Source: a virus. From it: a DNA stretch of 33,306 nucleotides. Position numbers and translations under genes: made by a program. Below, piece after piece: positions 14,957 through 23,629 of the stretch (the stretch's first letter is position 1; each line of letters opens with the position of its first letter). Under the pieces are notes generated by a model. It saw only the letters and a list, made by a program, of their open reading frames with translations. It was not told the origin of the DNA and did no database searches. The DNA is taken from positions 1 to 33,306 of IMG/VR virus record IMGVR_UViG_3300043331_000398, one strand, 5' to 3'.

Positions 14957-17900
14957 ATGAGTCTAGCATCACTACCTCATAGGATTCCATTCGCATTAGG
15001 CGGTTTGGTAAGACCTGCTGAAACAAAAGCCTATGGGTTGACTGGAGTATTGCCTAAAAGACTTCCATTCTCACTTAGTGCTCAGATGTCTGAGGAGGAA
15101 ACTCCTTACGGAAGTGTAGGATGGGAGTTGATTTGTCGTGCCCATTTTGATTTCCAGACAGTTCTATTAAGAACTACTGATATGACATCATTGACTTTTT
15201 CTAAAGAATTAAGCGCAATCGGTGCCGCTTCATTTTCATTAGACATGAATCATCCTTTAATGAGGCAGACTAGTGGATACAATGTAGAAACATTAATCGA
15301 TCACGAAAATCTATGGGAAATCAGATTTGATGGTAGAGTAGTATTTCAAGCACTAGGTACTGCTGTAGCAGATTCCATGCTAAATGCTAATGAAGTCAAA
15401 ACAGTTACTGTAACCGGATCTGGGATTGCTCGTGTGCTTGAGTGGGCATCCGTATACCCTGTTGGTTTCCCTGACGACATTACCTTTAAGCTTGAGACAT
15501 TCCAAGATGACTTCTCTGGCGAGGCATTGAACAATGATCTATGGATTGCTATCAAAGGTATGTCTTATACTTCTCTAGGTATGCGCCGAGAAGCAGAACA
15601 GAACTTGGATAGACTAAACCAAGAAAAAGCTCAACTTCTTGAGCAAAAAGACAATGACATCGATCAGTACAACGATGAAGTAGCTGATTATGGATTAGTA
15701 ATGAAGGATAGCGGCTCTACAGCCGCAGAGAAGGCCGAAGCTCTTAAGCAACTTAATGCTGCTAAATTAGAGCTGGATAAAACTAACAAACTCATTGCTG
15801 CTAATACTGCTGAAATTGCTCGTCAGACACAGATTAAGAACTTTATTGGAGAATTGCCTGAGGATGATAACTACGGTCATCTTAGAATGACTCTTACCGA
15901 AGCTGGAAGCAATAGCTTAACTGCGCGCGGAGCCTGGGATATTGTTGATTCAGGTGTGTCTGTTGGAGTTGAGCCACTTCCATCTACCACCACTAGTGGT
16001 GGTCAGGCTACCACAGCAATGATTGTAGGCCACGCACCTGACATTATTGAAGACCTGGAATACCAGACTCTTGATCGTACTCACATGGCTAGAATGTATA
16101 CTCAGAGAATTGGTAACAATCATCGTCTTGTAGCTGAAGTTGTCAACAACAATGAAGTAGCCCAGGAAGAGTGGCAATATTCCACTTCAGAGCAGAGGTA
16201 CTGGAGAATTCGTGAAGATAATGGTGAAATCGTTTTTGATACCTCACCAGATAACTCTACATGGACTGAGAGATTCCGCTCTGCATACAATTGGCCTAAC
16301 AATAAAGTAATTTTACAGTTCACTGTAGAAATTGCTGGGCCTACTGGTGTAGCTCCTCCTATCTCTGCTTATCTATTCCAGCTTAACAATGCTAATATTC
16401 CGACTACGCAAACTACTATGCAGAAGTTTCGTGGGTTACTTGAAGCTGCCCAGGGTAGAGGCGTTATTCCTTATGTAACCCTAGATTTTACTGATGAAGT
16501 TGATTCACGTGGATTAGCTTGGATCGGCAAACCTGATATCGATGTCTCTGAAGGCACTAAACTATCTCAAGCCCTTCAGACATTAACTCAGGTTCAGCAG
16601 GCTGATTGGATTATGGAGCCTGATTTCGTCTTAAAGGCTTATCAGAAAACAAAAGAAGATGTTACTATTCCTCCAGTATATTTTACTAAGGAGGATGTAG
16701 TATTCCATGAAGCAGGATCTCAGGTCTCTAAGGATAGAACTCGTAATCGTGAAGGCATAGCTAATGCTATTGTAGGTAAGAATGCTGCTGGGCAGTATGC
16801 TTATGTCGAAGATAGCGAGTCTATTAGTGCATTTCAGCGTCGTGAGGCTTTTATTTCTGCTGGAAATGCAAATGACCTGACTTCACTAGCTCAAGTTCTT
16901 GATTCCTCATTGCAGGATCTTAAGGATGAGAAATCTTCTTGGAGAGTTGGGGTTACCTTCGACCAGCAGGGCAGACGTCCATTTGTAGACTACGATGTAG
17001 GCGATTGGATTACAGTAGAAACTGTTAATTCTCGTGGACAAGTAGCCGCAGCTCAGTGGAGAGTTGTAGGTATTGCTATCCAGCTTATCGATGGTGATAC
17101 TCTTGTTGAACTTACTCTACAATCAAGAATGGAATTGTTAGCTGAAAGACTAAAAGCCGCTGTAGATAATCTATCTGCATCTAGCGCTGCCGGAGGCACA
17201 TCCCTCGGTAGTGCTATTAGTGCTGCTACTTTAATTGAACAAGTAACTCTAGCAGGATTGCGTGATGTAGTAATTCCTAATCCTGTTGATGGAGATGTAT
17301 TAACTTTCAGCAATGGTTTTTGGGTGCCAGTAGCACCAGGAGATAAGACTGTTCCGTCAACTCCAGAATTCACTACAGTATACAGCAATGTATACTATCC
17401 TGCTGATGGCGTATCTGTGCGTGCTCAGGCAGAAATCTCATGGACTTTACCTACTAACACAGATGGGTCTGTTATTACAGATGGACATCATTTCGAGTTG
17501 AGGTACCGTCCAGATGTGACTGCGGACTATTCTGCTACCTGGGGTGAAGTAGAAGGATTAACCTGGGATGAAGTATACACCTGGGGACAGCCTACTATTC
17601 CACCTATTACTAATGCTGGTTGGCAGATTCTTTATGTAGGATTTGATGAATTATCTACCGTTATCCAAGAATTAACTCCTGGAGTAGTGTACGAAATTCA
17701 AATTCGTGCAGTAGACTCATCTACACCACAGCACTTTTCTGATTGGTCTCCTACTTTCACCTTTGAGGCACAAAGCGATACCATCGCTCCACCTCGCCCT
17801 GCTCCTCCTGTAGTTGCTTCAAGCATGCTTGGTGTGCAGATTACACACTATCTAGGGCAAGCTACTGGTGGTACATTCAATCTGCCACCAGACATGGCAC

Positions 17901-19510
17901 ATCTAGAAGTGCATGTAGGTGGTCCAGCTTTTTATCCTTCTGAAGAAACCATGGTTGGTAAGGTAATTGCTGACCAGGGCTTAATTCGCTCAGGTACCCC
18001 GGTCATTCAGACCTTCTCCTTGGAGAATACTGAGGATGTTTGGGTTAGAGTTATCGCTGTAGATCGTGCAGGAAACAAATCTTCACCATCTAACGCAGTT
18101 ACTTCTACTATCAATCTCATTGATGATGCGCATATCAGTGATTTGACTGCATCTAAGATTACTGCTGGTACTATCAGTTCATCCATTATTCTAGCAGGAG
18201 TCATTAAGACTGCTGAATCTGGCGCTAGAGCAGAAATGAACTTTGAAGGATTCCGAATCTTCTCTGAAGAAGATGATCCTACAGTTTCTCTACTAGGTAA
18301 TCCAGGAACTAATGGAAACTTCCTGCTAATTAAGGATCTGGAAGATCCTACCGCTACACTGGCTGGTATTGATGGTACAGGTAGGGGATCTTTCCAGAGT
18401 ATTTCTGTAGCAAATGACATCACTATGAATGGCGCTTTGCTTAAGGAAGAAATTATCGACCCTATCGGTAGAGGTGTTATTGCTATAGGCACTTATAGCG
18501 AGCCTTATCCTGGTGGTGGTCCTGGTGTAGAGCGAGGATTCCTGGAGATCAGCTTTATTGCTGAGGAATCTCGTACTTACATGATCTGTGCTGTAACAGA
18601 ATGGGAATCTACTGTTGATGGTGCACGACTGTCTATGCGTTTACGTGATGGAGGGGAAAATCAACCTACTCTAGCTCTACCTCATATTCAGCAGTCCATT
18701 ACTGCTCCGGCCGTTGGAGCTAACTCCAACATGGGGGCACAGATCATCTATGCCGGTACGTTTACACCAGGGTTACATAGAATTTTGTGGTCTTTCTATG
18801 CTGTAGGTGTTGCTGGAGCTAATGCTGTTGTGAATGCTCTTGGAGCATCTGGTGTGGAATCTACAACACTTATCTGGGTTGAGGACGTAGGTATGCCTCA
18901 GACTAACACTGTTATTGTAAATGATGCCGGTGTAGATGAATATAATGCACCAGCCCCAATTCCAGCAGCAGAAAAGCCACCAGCACCTAAGCCTAAGATT
19001 ACCTACACCAAGAACTACTCATGTACTTGGTCTGGCACATATCGTTCTAATGGAGATTACTCTTCATCTCATGGAAATACCATGGTGCAGGGAGACTCTG
19101 GTTACGATAGCTGGCTAAATGATGCTAGATCTCTTATGGGCTTCGATTATAGGCAGATTATGGCTGATCTTAAGGGTGCGACCATTAAGGCTTGCTACAT
19201 TACTTTGTATGCAAATCACTGGTATTGGAACGATGGCGGAACAGCTAGGATAGGTACTCACAATTATACAGGACGACCTGGCTCTTGGGCAGGGTCTCGT
19301 GTAAATGAACAACGAGTATCTTCTTCAAACTGGCCGAAGCCAGGTAAAAGAAAAGTAAGTCTGGGAACTACTATTGGAAATGAATTCAAGAGTGGGGCTT
19401 CTAAAGGTATCGCTCTTGGTCCTACATCTGGTAGCAAGACTCAATACGGTAGATTCAACGGTAATGGTCAAAGTAATGAGCCTGTCTTAACTATCGTATA
19501 CGTCAAGTAA
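14957..19510 (+). CDS. Tail hub / minor tail protein, multidomain
   Basis: The product is 1517 residues with TAGGAG upstream. Residues 50-190 and about 490-730 form the hub scaffold seen in siphovirus tip proteins (for example VGDWITVETVNSRGQV). Residues 205-300 are an inserted coiled coil (EQNLDRLNQEKAQLLEQKDN), and 310-480 look like a jelly-roll insertion. Residues 795-1050 contain fibronectin-like modules (VVYEIQIRAVDSSTPQHFSD). Then come ISDLTASKITAGTISSSIIL, a stem often seen in actinophage tail proteins, a beta domain near 1180-1310 and a proline-rich linker. A final aromatic domain of about 180 residues follows. It likely forms the central tip and contacts the cell surface. Confidence 0.75.
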   Translation: MSLASLPHRIPFALGGLVRPAETKAYGLTGVLPKRLPFSLSAQMSEEETPYGSVGWELICRAHFDFQTVLLRTTDMTSLTFSKELSAIGAASFSLDMNHPLMRQTSGYNVETLIDHENLWEIRFDGRVVFQALGTAVADSMLNANEVKTVTVTGSGIARVLEWASVYPVGFPDDITFKLETFQDDFSGEALNNDLWIAIKGMSYTSLGMRREAEQNLDRLNQEKAQLLEQKDNDIDQYNDEVADYGLVMKDSGSTAAEKAEALKQLNAAKLELDKTNKLIAANTAEIARQTQIKNFIGELPEDDNYGHLRMTLTEAGSNSLTARGAWDIVDSGVSVGVEPLPSTTTSGGQATTAMIVGHAPDIIEDLEYQTLDRTHMARMYTQRIGNNHRLVAEVVNNNEVAQEEWQYSTSEQRYWRIREDNGEIVFDTSPDNSTWTERFRSAYNWPNNKVILQFTVEIAGPTGVAPPISAYLFQLNNANIPTTQTTMQKFRGLLEAAQGRGVIPYVTLDFTDEVDSRGLAWIGKPDIDVSEGTKLSQALQTLTQVQQADWIMEPDFVLKAYQKTKEDVTIPPVYFTKEDVVFHEAGSQVSKDRTRNREGIANAIVGKNAAGQYAYVEDSESISAFQRREAFISAGNANDLTSLAQVLDSSLQDLKDEKSSWRVGVTFDQQGRRPFVDYDVGDWITVETVNSRGQVAAAQWRVVGIAIQLIDGDTLVELTLQSRMELLAERLKAAVDNLSASSAAGGTSLGSAISAATLIEQVTLAGLRDVVIPNPVDGDVLTFSNGFWVPVAPGDKTVPSTPEFTTVYSNVYYPADGVSVRAQAEISWTLPTNTDGSVITDGHHFELRYRPDVTADYSATWGEVEGLTWDEVYTWGQPTIPPITNAGWQILYVGFDELSTVIQELTPGVVYEIQIRAVDSSTPQHFSDWSPTFTFEAQSDTIAPPRPAPPVVASSMLGVQITHYLGQATGGTFNLPPDMAHLEVHVGGPAFYPSEETMVGKVIADQGLIRSGTPVIQTFSLENTEDVWVRVIAVDRAGNKSSPSNAVTSTINLIDDAHISDLTASKITAGTISSSIILAGVIKTAESGARAEMNFEGFRIFSEEDDPTVSLLGNPGTNGNFLLIKDLEDPTATLAGIDGTGRGSFQSISVANDITMNGALLKEEIIDPIGRGVIAIGTYSEPYPGGGPGVERGFLEISFIAEESRTYMICAVTEWESTVDGARLSMRLRDGGENQPTLALPHIQQSITAPAVGANSNMGAQIIYAGTFTPGLHRILWSFYAVGVAGANAVVNALGASGVESTTLIWVEDVGMPQTNTVIVNDAGVDEYNAPAPIPAAEKPPAPKPKITYTKNYSCTWSGTYRSNGDYSSSHGNTMVQGDSGYDSWLNDARSLMGFDYRQIMADLKGATIKACYITLYANHWYWNDGGTARIGTHNYTGRPGSWAGSRVNEQRVSSSNWPKPGKRKVSLGTTIGNEFKSGASKGIALGPTSGSKTQYGRFNGNGQSNEPVLTIVYVK

Positions 19511-19532
19511 GCAGCAGTCTATGGAGTGAGTT

Positions 19533-19575
19533 GAAGTGTAGGTAAGTATGTGTCCCTCACAGGAGCCTACACTTC
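19533..19575 (+). repeat. 10-bp inverted repeat before tail fibre promoter
   Basis: GAAGTGTAGG (19533-19542) and CCTACACTTC (19566-19575) are perfect complements around a 23-nt loop. It lies just after the hub gene and ends four bases before the candidate -10 element at 19579. It may end or process the hub transcript, or hold a binding site. There is no T-tract. Confidence 0.6.
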
Positions 19576-19578
19576 ACT

Positions 19579-19586
19579 ACCGATGT
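19579..19586 (+). promoter_or_regulatory. Candidate sigma-28-type -10 element ACCGATGT
   Basis: The CCGATGTAAT string is identical to that before the tail tube gene (6783). It lies in the gap between hub and fibre genes, 38 bases before ATG 19624. The expected start is near 19593. No convincing -35 was found. Confidence 0.4.
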
Positions 19587-19623
19587 AATCAAAGAGATTT
19601 CAGAAACCTTGGAGGTAATACTT

Positions 19624-20724
19624 ATGGCATCTAGCACACCACGTGTCGGATTCTACATGCCTGACGATGATGGTACAGAGCCTATTAATGTCGCTACAGA
19701 TCTTAATGATAATCTAGAAAAACTAGATTCCTCTATTGGCTTTGTTCCGGCAACGGAAGCTTTGCCTCCATCAACCGTGTACGATGGTATGGCTAGGTAC
19801 AACACCGATTCTGGCAAAGCTTCATTCTGGCATGCAACTGCGGCAGCATGGACTCAGTTATTGACAGCAGGTACTACATTCTTGAGCAATCTCTTACTAG
19901 GAGATGCTGTCAGAATTGGTATTGGTACTATTACTCCTTCAGCTATTCTTGACGTTATCGTTAACAACATTACTACAGCACCGTTAGCTAAGTATGCTCA
20001 AAGCGGTGAATCTTTTCATCGCTTACAGATCGATCATGATGGTATTCGTTGGGGAGACGGAACCATTTCTCCAGAGACAAGGCTATATCGACCGGCGGCT
20101 AATCAGTTAAGCATTGTTGGTAGCGTTGCTATGGCAAATGATTTAAGCGTTACCGGAACTGTTGCTACAACCGATCTTAACGTATCTGGTGACTTCAATG
20201 TCGGAGGAAATGTTACTGGAGATTTGCAAATTGTTGGTGGAGCAGTCATTACTGGCATACTAGAAGGTGATGGAATAAATGTACCTATAGTATTGAGAAA
20301 AACTGCGGCAAGCACCAGAACTAACACTACCGTAATGGCTGTAGAGACTGATTTCAATTATGATTTAGATGCTAACAGTAGTTATCTTGTAGAGCTTATT
20401 ATGGTATACGCAGGCCCGTCTGATGTTAAAGTTGGATGGAATTTCCCAGCAGGTACTACAGGTACTAGGTGGTTGTCCGGTATGCCTTCAACAGGAACCA
20501 ACAGCAATGATACTACTTTGGTTATTGCTGCTACAGGTATTACCACTGAATATCCGTACGGTACGCACAACTCTACTGCGTATCAGCACATCAGAGATGA
20601 AATGTGTATTACTACAGGTGGAACCGCAGGACAGTTACAAATGAAATGGGCACAGGTAACAGCTAACGCTACAGCCGCAACAATGCGAGAGAATTCAATT
20701 CTTCGTATTACTAAAGTTGCGTAA
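19624..20724 (+). CDS. Tail fibre protein
   Basis: The product is 366 residues from ATG 19624 with TTGGAGG upstream. The in-frame TTG at 19609 overlaps that ribosome site and is rejected. The N-terminus (STPRVGFYMPDDDGTEPINV, then DLNDNLEKLDSSIG) resembles virion attachment segments of actinophage fibres. The middle has short hydrophobic repeats typical of a beta-helical shaft (DLNVSGDFNVGGNVTGDLQI). The C-terminal 150 residues share a domain with the 14118-14939 protein (SYLVELIMVYAGPSDVKVGW). It probably recognises the host surface. It has its own candidate phage-sigma promoter. Confidence 0.7.
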   Translation: MASSTPRVGFYMPDDDGTEPINVATDLNDNLEKLDSSIGFVPATEALPPSTVYDGMARYNTDSGKASFWHATAAAWTQLLTAGTTFLSNLLLGDAVRIGIGTITPSAILDVIVNNITTAPLAKYAQSGESFHRLQIDHDGIRWGDGTISPETRLYRPAANQLSIVGSVAMANDLSVTGTVATTDLNVSGDFNVGGNVTGDLQIVGGAVITGILEGDGINVPIVLRKTAASTRTNTTVMAVETDFNYDLDANSSYLVELIMVYAGPSDVKVGWNFPAGTTGTRWLSGMPSTGTNSNDTTLVIAATGITTEYPYGTHNSTAYQHIRDEMCITTGGTAGQLQMKWAQVTANATAATMRENSILRITKVA

Positions 20725-20745
20725 TGAGTGAAAATGATCTACAAT
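20717..20745 (+). promoter_or_regulatory. Sigma-70-like promoter TTGCGT-17-TACAAT
   Basis: TTGCGT (20717-20722) and TACAAT (20740-20745) are 17 bases apart. TACAAT differs from TATAAT at one base. The expected start is near 20752, at the left end of the 18-bp palindrome. It would drive holin, the 55-aa gene, the SNF2-like ATPase and the sigma factor. Confidence 0.55.
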
Positions 20746-20750
20746 TAGAG

Positions 20751-20768
20751 TAGTAAAACGTTTTACTA
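20751..20768 (+). promoter_or_regulatory. 18-bp palindrome at predicted transcription start
   Basis: TAGTAAAACGTTTTACTA is a perfect palindrome that starts about six bases after the -10 box and ends two bases before the AGGAGG site of the putative holin gene. As DNA it is placed like a repressor operator. As RNA it would form a hairpin at the very 5' end. Confidence 0.65.
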
Positions 20769-20781
20769 TAGGAGGAATAAG

Positions 20782-21126
20782 ATGGGTCCAGAACTACTAG
20801 TCCTAGGTGCCTTTGTTAAGAAGGCTGTGGACTTTGTACGAAACTTGCGCGGAAGAGATATGAATGCCGTACTTACTCAGCTTCTTGCTTGGGTTTCTGG
20901 TGTAGTCGTTGTGTGGCTAGCTGCACATGTAGACTTTGCATCAGCCGTAGAAGTTGCTAATGTAAGTCTTGATCAGATGAGTCTTTGGACTCAGGCTGCA
21001 CTAGGTGTTCTTCTAGGTTCCGGTGCATCTATCGGTCAGGACTTGCTGAAGAGTATTGACAATACTCAGAGCGAAGCAAAGCCTAAGCTAGTACCAGGAG
21101 CAGACAATTCAACAGCAAACAGGTAA
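20782..21126 (+). CDS. Putative holin / membrane protein
   Basis: The product is 114 residues from ATG 20782 with a strong AGGAGG site. A hydrophobic segment lies at about residues 35-52 (AWVSGVVVVWLAAHVDF). A second, weaker one at 70-90 (LWTQAALGVLLGSGASIGQD) is followed by a charged tail. Small membrane proteins with this layout after the tail fibre genes of actinophages are usually annotated as holins, which time cell lysis by opening the inner membrane. No endolysin gene is adjacent, which weakens the call. Its promoter is sigma-70-like, not of the phage-sigma type. Confidence 0.5.
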   Translation: MGPELLVLGAFVKKAVDFVRNLRGRDMNAVLTQLLAWVSGVVVVWLAAHVDFASAVEVANVSLDQMSLWTQAALGVLLGSGASIGQDLLKSIDNTQSEAKPKLVPGADNSTANR

Positions 21127-21133
21127 TACAGAA

Positions 21134-21301
21134 GTGACGAGCCGACTCCGCAGAGCTACTACCCTGGACACCGCCAAGTATGCTACACTAGTAGCTGAGG
21201 CGATAGACGCATTTGGGCGTGATCCCATGTATGCTGTTCAGGTTGCGGAGTCGGCTCGTTCTATGTCTTCAAAAAAGAAACGTAAAACACCTAAGGAGTA
21301 A
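21134..21301 (+). CDS. Small basic protein (55 aa)
   Basis: An open frame from GTG 21134 to TAA 21299 fills the gap between holin and SNF2-like genes. It encodes 55 residues: a short basic start (TSRLRRATT), an amphipathic helix (TAKYATLVAEAIDAFGRD) and a lysine-rich tail (SSKKKRKTPKE). The ribosome site is weak (ACAGG). The next gene begins three bases after the stop, with its AAGGAG site inside this frame. A 15-bp inverted repeat spans both ends of the gene. It could be a small nucleic acid binding protein, or the region could mainly be a structured RNA. Family not recognised. Confidence 0.5.
   Translation: MTSRLRRATTLDTAKYATLVAEAIDAFGRDPMYAVQVAESARSMSSKKKRKTPKE
21138..21258 (+). repeat. 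15-bp inverted repeat bracketing the 55-aa gene
   Basis: CGAGCCGACTCCGCA (21138-21152) is exactly complementary to TGCGGAGTCGGCTCG (21244-21258). One more pair (21137 with 21259) extends it. The 91-nt interior has a second pair of arms, AGCTACTA and TAGTAGCT (about 21154-21161 and 21192-21199). As RNA it would sequester the start region of the 55-aa gene. Confidence 0.75.
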
Positions 21302-21303
21302 TT

Positions 21304-22905
21304 GTGCTGTTTGAAGTGCAAAAGTTGCCACCTAAGAAAAAGGCAGCCCTTGCAGAGAAGGTCAGAAATGTAAAGGATATAAAACTTCCTGAGTTAAAAT
21401 ACTTCAACAGCTCTCCTTGTGCTAATCATTCTGAGATCGATCCTGCATGTCAACAGTGCGGGATCGTTTTCCGTAAGCATCAGAGAGTCGGAGTAGCATG
21501 GCTCTTTCTAGCAGAAAAAGGATTGCTAGCAGATAGTGTAGGTACAGGTAAGACTATTCAAGCTGCTGGAACTATTGCAGCAATGAAAGAGGCTGGAGAA
21601 CTTGAAGACGATAAAGCTCTAGTTATTTGCAGACCTTCTGCGGTAGATCAGTGGAAAGCACAGCTTCAACGTCTTCTACCAGATTTGAAAATCATCGTAG
21701 CTGCTGGCGCTAAAGATAAGCGCATCGCTAAATATGAGTCAGCAGATTGGGATGTCTGTATTATGGGAGCCCCAATCATCATCAACGATCTTGAACAACT
21801 CGACTTGTGTTTTAATTATCGAGCTGTATTTGTTGATGACGTAGATCCGCTCCGTAATGGAGATACCGCCACAGCTTATGCCCTCAAGAGGATCTCTCGC
21901 TTCTCTCCAAGAGTTTACGTGCTTACAGGTACACCGCTACAGAAGCGTTTGCAAGATCTGTATAATATTCTATTGATCCTGGGTGGTCGAGAGATTCTAG
22001 GTTCTCCTATCAGTTTTGAGCGTAGATATCTCGACAAACAGAGAGTAGAAATGGCTACGGCCTCAGGGAATATTGCAGTAAAAAATCAAGTAGTGGGCTA
22101 CAGGAATCTAGGAGAATTCAAGGAAAAGATTGCACACCTGTCTCTGCGCCGAACCGCAGATGATATTGATGATGTGGATCTACCTGCGATTACTCCTGCT
22201 AATGTGTTTCTTGAGCCGTACCCTGCTCAAATAGCCAAGTATAAAGAACTTCGCCAGGGTGTTCTACGCATTATTCGTGAGCACGGTGAAGAAGTTAAAC
22301 GAGCAACAGCTATTTCTATCTTCAATTATGGCGCTCAGATTTGTGGCGGTTTAGCTACCATCGGAGAACCTGACAATCCTCAGACTTCTATTAAATTAGA
22401 TTGGGTGGAGGAAAAGCTTGTTGATGGAGACCTGTCTGATGAGAAGGTAGTTGTTTTCATTAGATTTAAGAATGGTGTTCGTGCTCTCATGGCTAGATTA
22501 GATCGAGCGGGAGTAGGTTACACCACTATTTGGGGAGAAAATAAGAGTAACGCAGAGAAGTTTTCTAATCAGCAAGAATTCTGGAATAATCCTAACTGTA
22601 GAGTTTTGATCGGAACAAACTCTATCGAGCAGTCCTTGAATCTTCAGGTTGCAAGACACTTGATTAATGTAGATATGATTATGAATCCATCACGTATGGA
22701 ACAGCTTGCTGGTCGCATCAGGCGAGATGGGTCACGATTCAGTACTGTATTCGTACACAATCTTTTGACTGTGGGGACACAAGAAGAAAAGTACTTACCA
22801 GCATTGCAACGTGAGCAAGCTCTTATTGATTATGTTTGGGATTCCAAGAGTGAATTGTTTGATGCGCTATCCCCACTAGAAATGCTTTCTATGATTGGAG
22901 GATAG
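21304..22905 (+). CDS. SNF2-like superfamily 2 helicase/ATPase
   Basis: The product is 533 residues from GTG 21304 with AAGGAG upstream. A zinc-ribbon-like cluster precedes the helicase core (C39, H42, C49, C52). Motif I is SVGTGKT (78-84). Motif II reads VDDVD (177-181) instead of the usual DEAH. Motif III is LTGTP (207-211). The C-terminal half contains GTNSIEQSLNLQVARHLINV and EQLAGRIRRDG, matching motifs V and VI. SNF2-type ATPases move along duplex DNA and remodel protein-DNA or branched structures. In phages they are linked to replication, repair or recombination. The gene overlaps the ribosome site of the sigma gene. Confidence 0.85.
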   Translation: MLFEVQKLPPKKKAALAEKVRNVKDIKLPELKYFNSSPCANHSEIDPACQQCGIVFRKHQRVGVAWLFLAEKGLLADSVGTGKTIQAAGTIAAMKEAGELEDDKALVICRPSAVDQWKAQLQRLLPDLKIIVAAGAKDKRIAKYESADWDVCIMGAPIIINDLEQLDLCFNYRAVFVDDVDPLRNGDTATAYALKRISRFSPRVYVLTGTPLQKRLQDLYNILLILGGREILGSPISFERRYLDKQRVEMATASGNIAVKNQVVGYRNLGEFKEKIAHLSLRRTADDIDDVDLPAITPANVFLEPYPAQIAKYKELRQGVLRIIREHGEEVKRATAISIFNYGAQICGGLATIGEPDNPQTSIKLDWVEEKLVDGDLSDEKVVVFIRFKNGVRALMARLDRAGVGYTTIWGENKSNAEKFSNQQEFWNNPNCRVLIGTNSIEQSLNLQVARHLINVDMIMNPSRMEQLAGRIRRDGSRFSTVFVHNLLTVGTQEEKYLPALQREQALIDYVWDSKSELFDALSPLEMLSMIGG

Positions 22906-22906
22906 T

Positions 22907-23629
22907 ATGCAAGTAGAGCAATTAATTGCTGACCATATGTATTTAGCAGAGCAGATCGGAAGATCAGAATGGCTTACAGCTACACACGCTCTTGATAAAC
23001 AAGAAATGCTCAGTCTAGCTTATTTTGGACTTGTCGATGCCGCAAATAGGTGGGAAGGGTACTGCGCCAAGAAGAATTATGATCCTGGCGCAGTACAGTT
23101 CTTTAAAGTGTTCGCTAGGTTGCGTATCCGAGGAACGATTCGAGACCATCTTAGGAATGAAGATCGTGAAAAAGGAGCATCAAGAACCTTACGTACTAAG
23201 GCAAAAAAGCTAAAGGAAGCAGGTCAAGACGAAGGACTACCTGTAGAAATTCTCTCCGAGAGAACCGGCTTTTCTGTTGCTGACATAAATAAGGTTAATG
23301 CTAGGCTAGGTATTAAAAGAGTAAGTTTAGATGCACCTATTGCTAGCGCTGACGGAGATATGGATTTCTGGGGAGATCAAGTGCAAGATGATATCGACAC
23401 AGAATCTAATGTTTTTGTAAACGAGATCATGGATACCTTTGTATCTACTTTCAAGATTCTTCCTCCAGACCAGCAAGTAGTAATTGCATTGTGCTATTAT
23501 GGTAGACTAGATATTCGCAAGGTAGCTGAAGAGTTGGGAATACCCGAAGCTAAGGTTTCTCAGCTACATGTTCAGGCAGTAAACACCGTACAGCAAGCAA
23601 TGTATAGTGTTGCTCAGGAGAGAGGTTAA
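22907..23629 (+). CDS. Sigma factor, sigma-28 (FliA/WhiG) class
   Basis: The product is 240 residues from ATG 22907 behind GGAGG. Residues 30-85 match region 2, ending in RLRIRGTIRDHLRNED, like the RIRGAI-D-LR core of FliA and WhiG. Residues 108-145 look like region 3 (LPVEILSERTGFSVADINKV). Residues 175-235 match region 4, with LPPDQQVVIALCYYG and the helix-turn-helix EAKVSQLHVQAV, close to the SRVSQIH pattern of this class. It should direct host RNA polymerase to GCCGATAA-type promoters, and six such sites lie in intergenic or leader positions in this window. No anti-sigma gene is evident nearby. Confidence 0.85.
   Translation: MQVEQLIADHMYLAEQIGRSEWLTATHALDKQEMLSLAYFGLVDAANRWEGYCAKKNYDPGAVQFFKVFARLRIRGTIRDHLRNEDREKGASRTLRTKAKKLKEAGQDEGLPVEILSERTGFSVADINKVNARLGIKRVSLDAPIASADGDMDFWGDQVQDDIDTESNVFVNEIMDTFVSTFKILPPDQQVVIALCYYGRLDIRKVAEELGIPEAKVSQLHVQAVNTVQQAMYSVAQERG

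Noticed and set aside
17053-18492. Long open frames on the minus strand within the tail hub gene
   Set aside because: They lie wholly opposite a well supported gene, have no ribosome sites and show no recognisable protein pattern. The same holds for other minus-strand frames, so all genes here are taken as plus strand.
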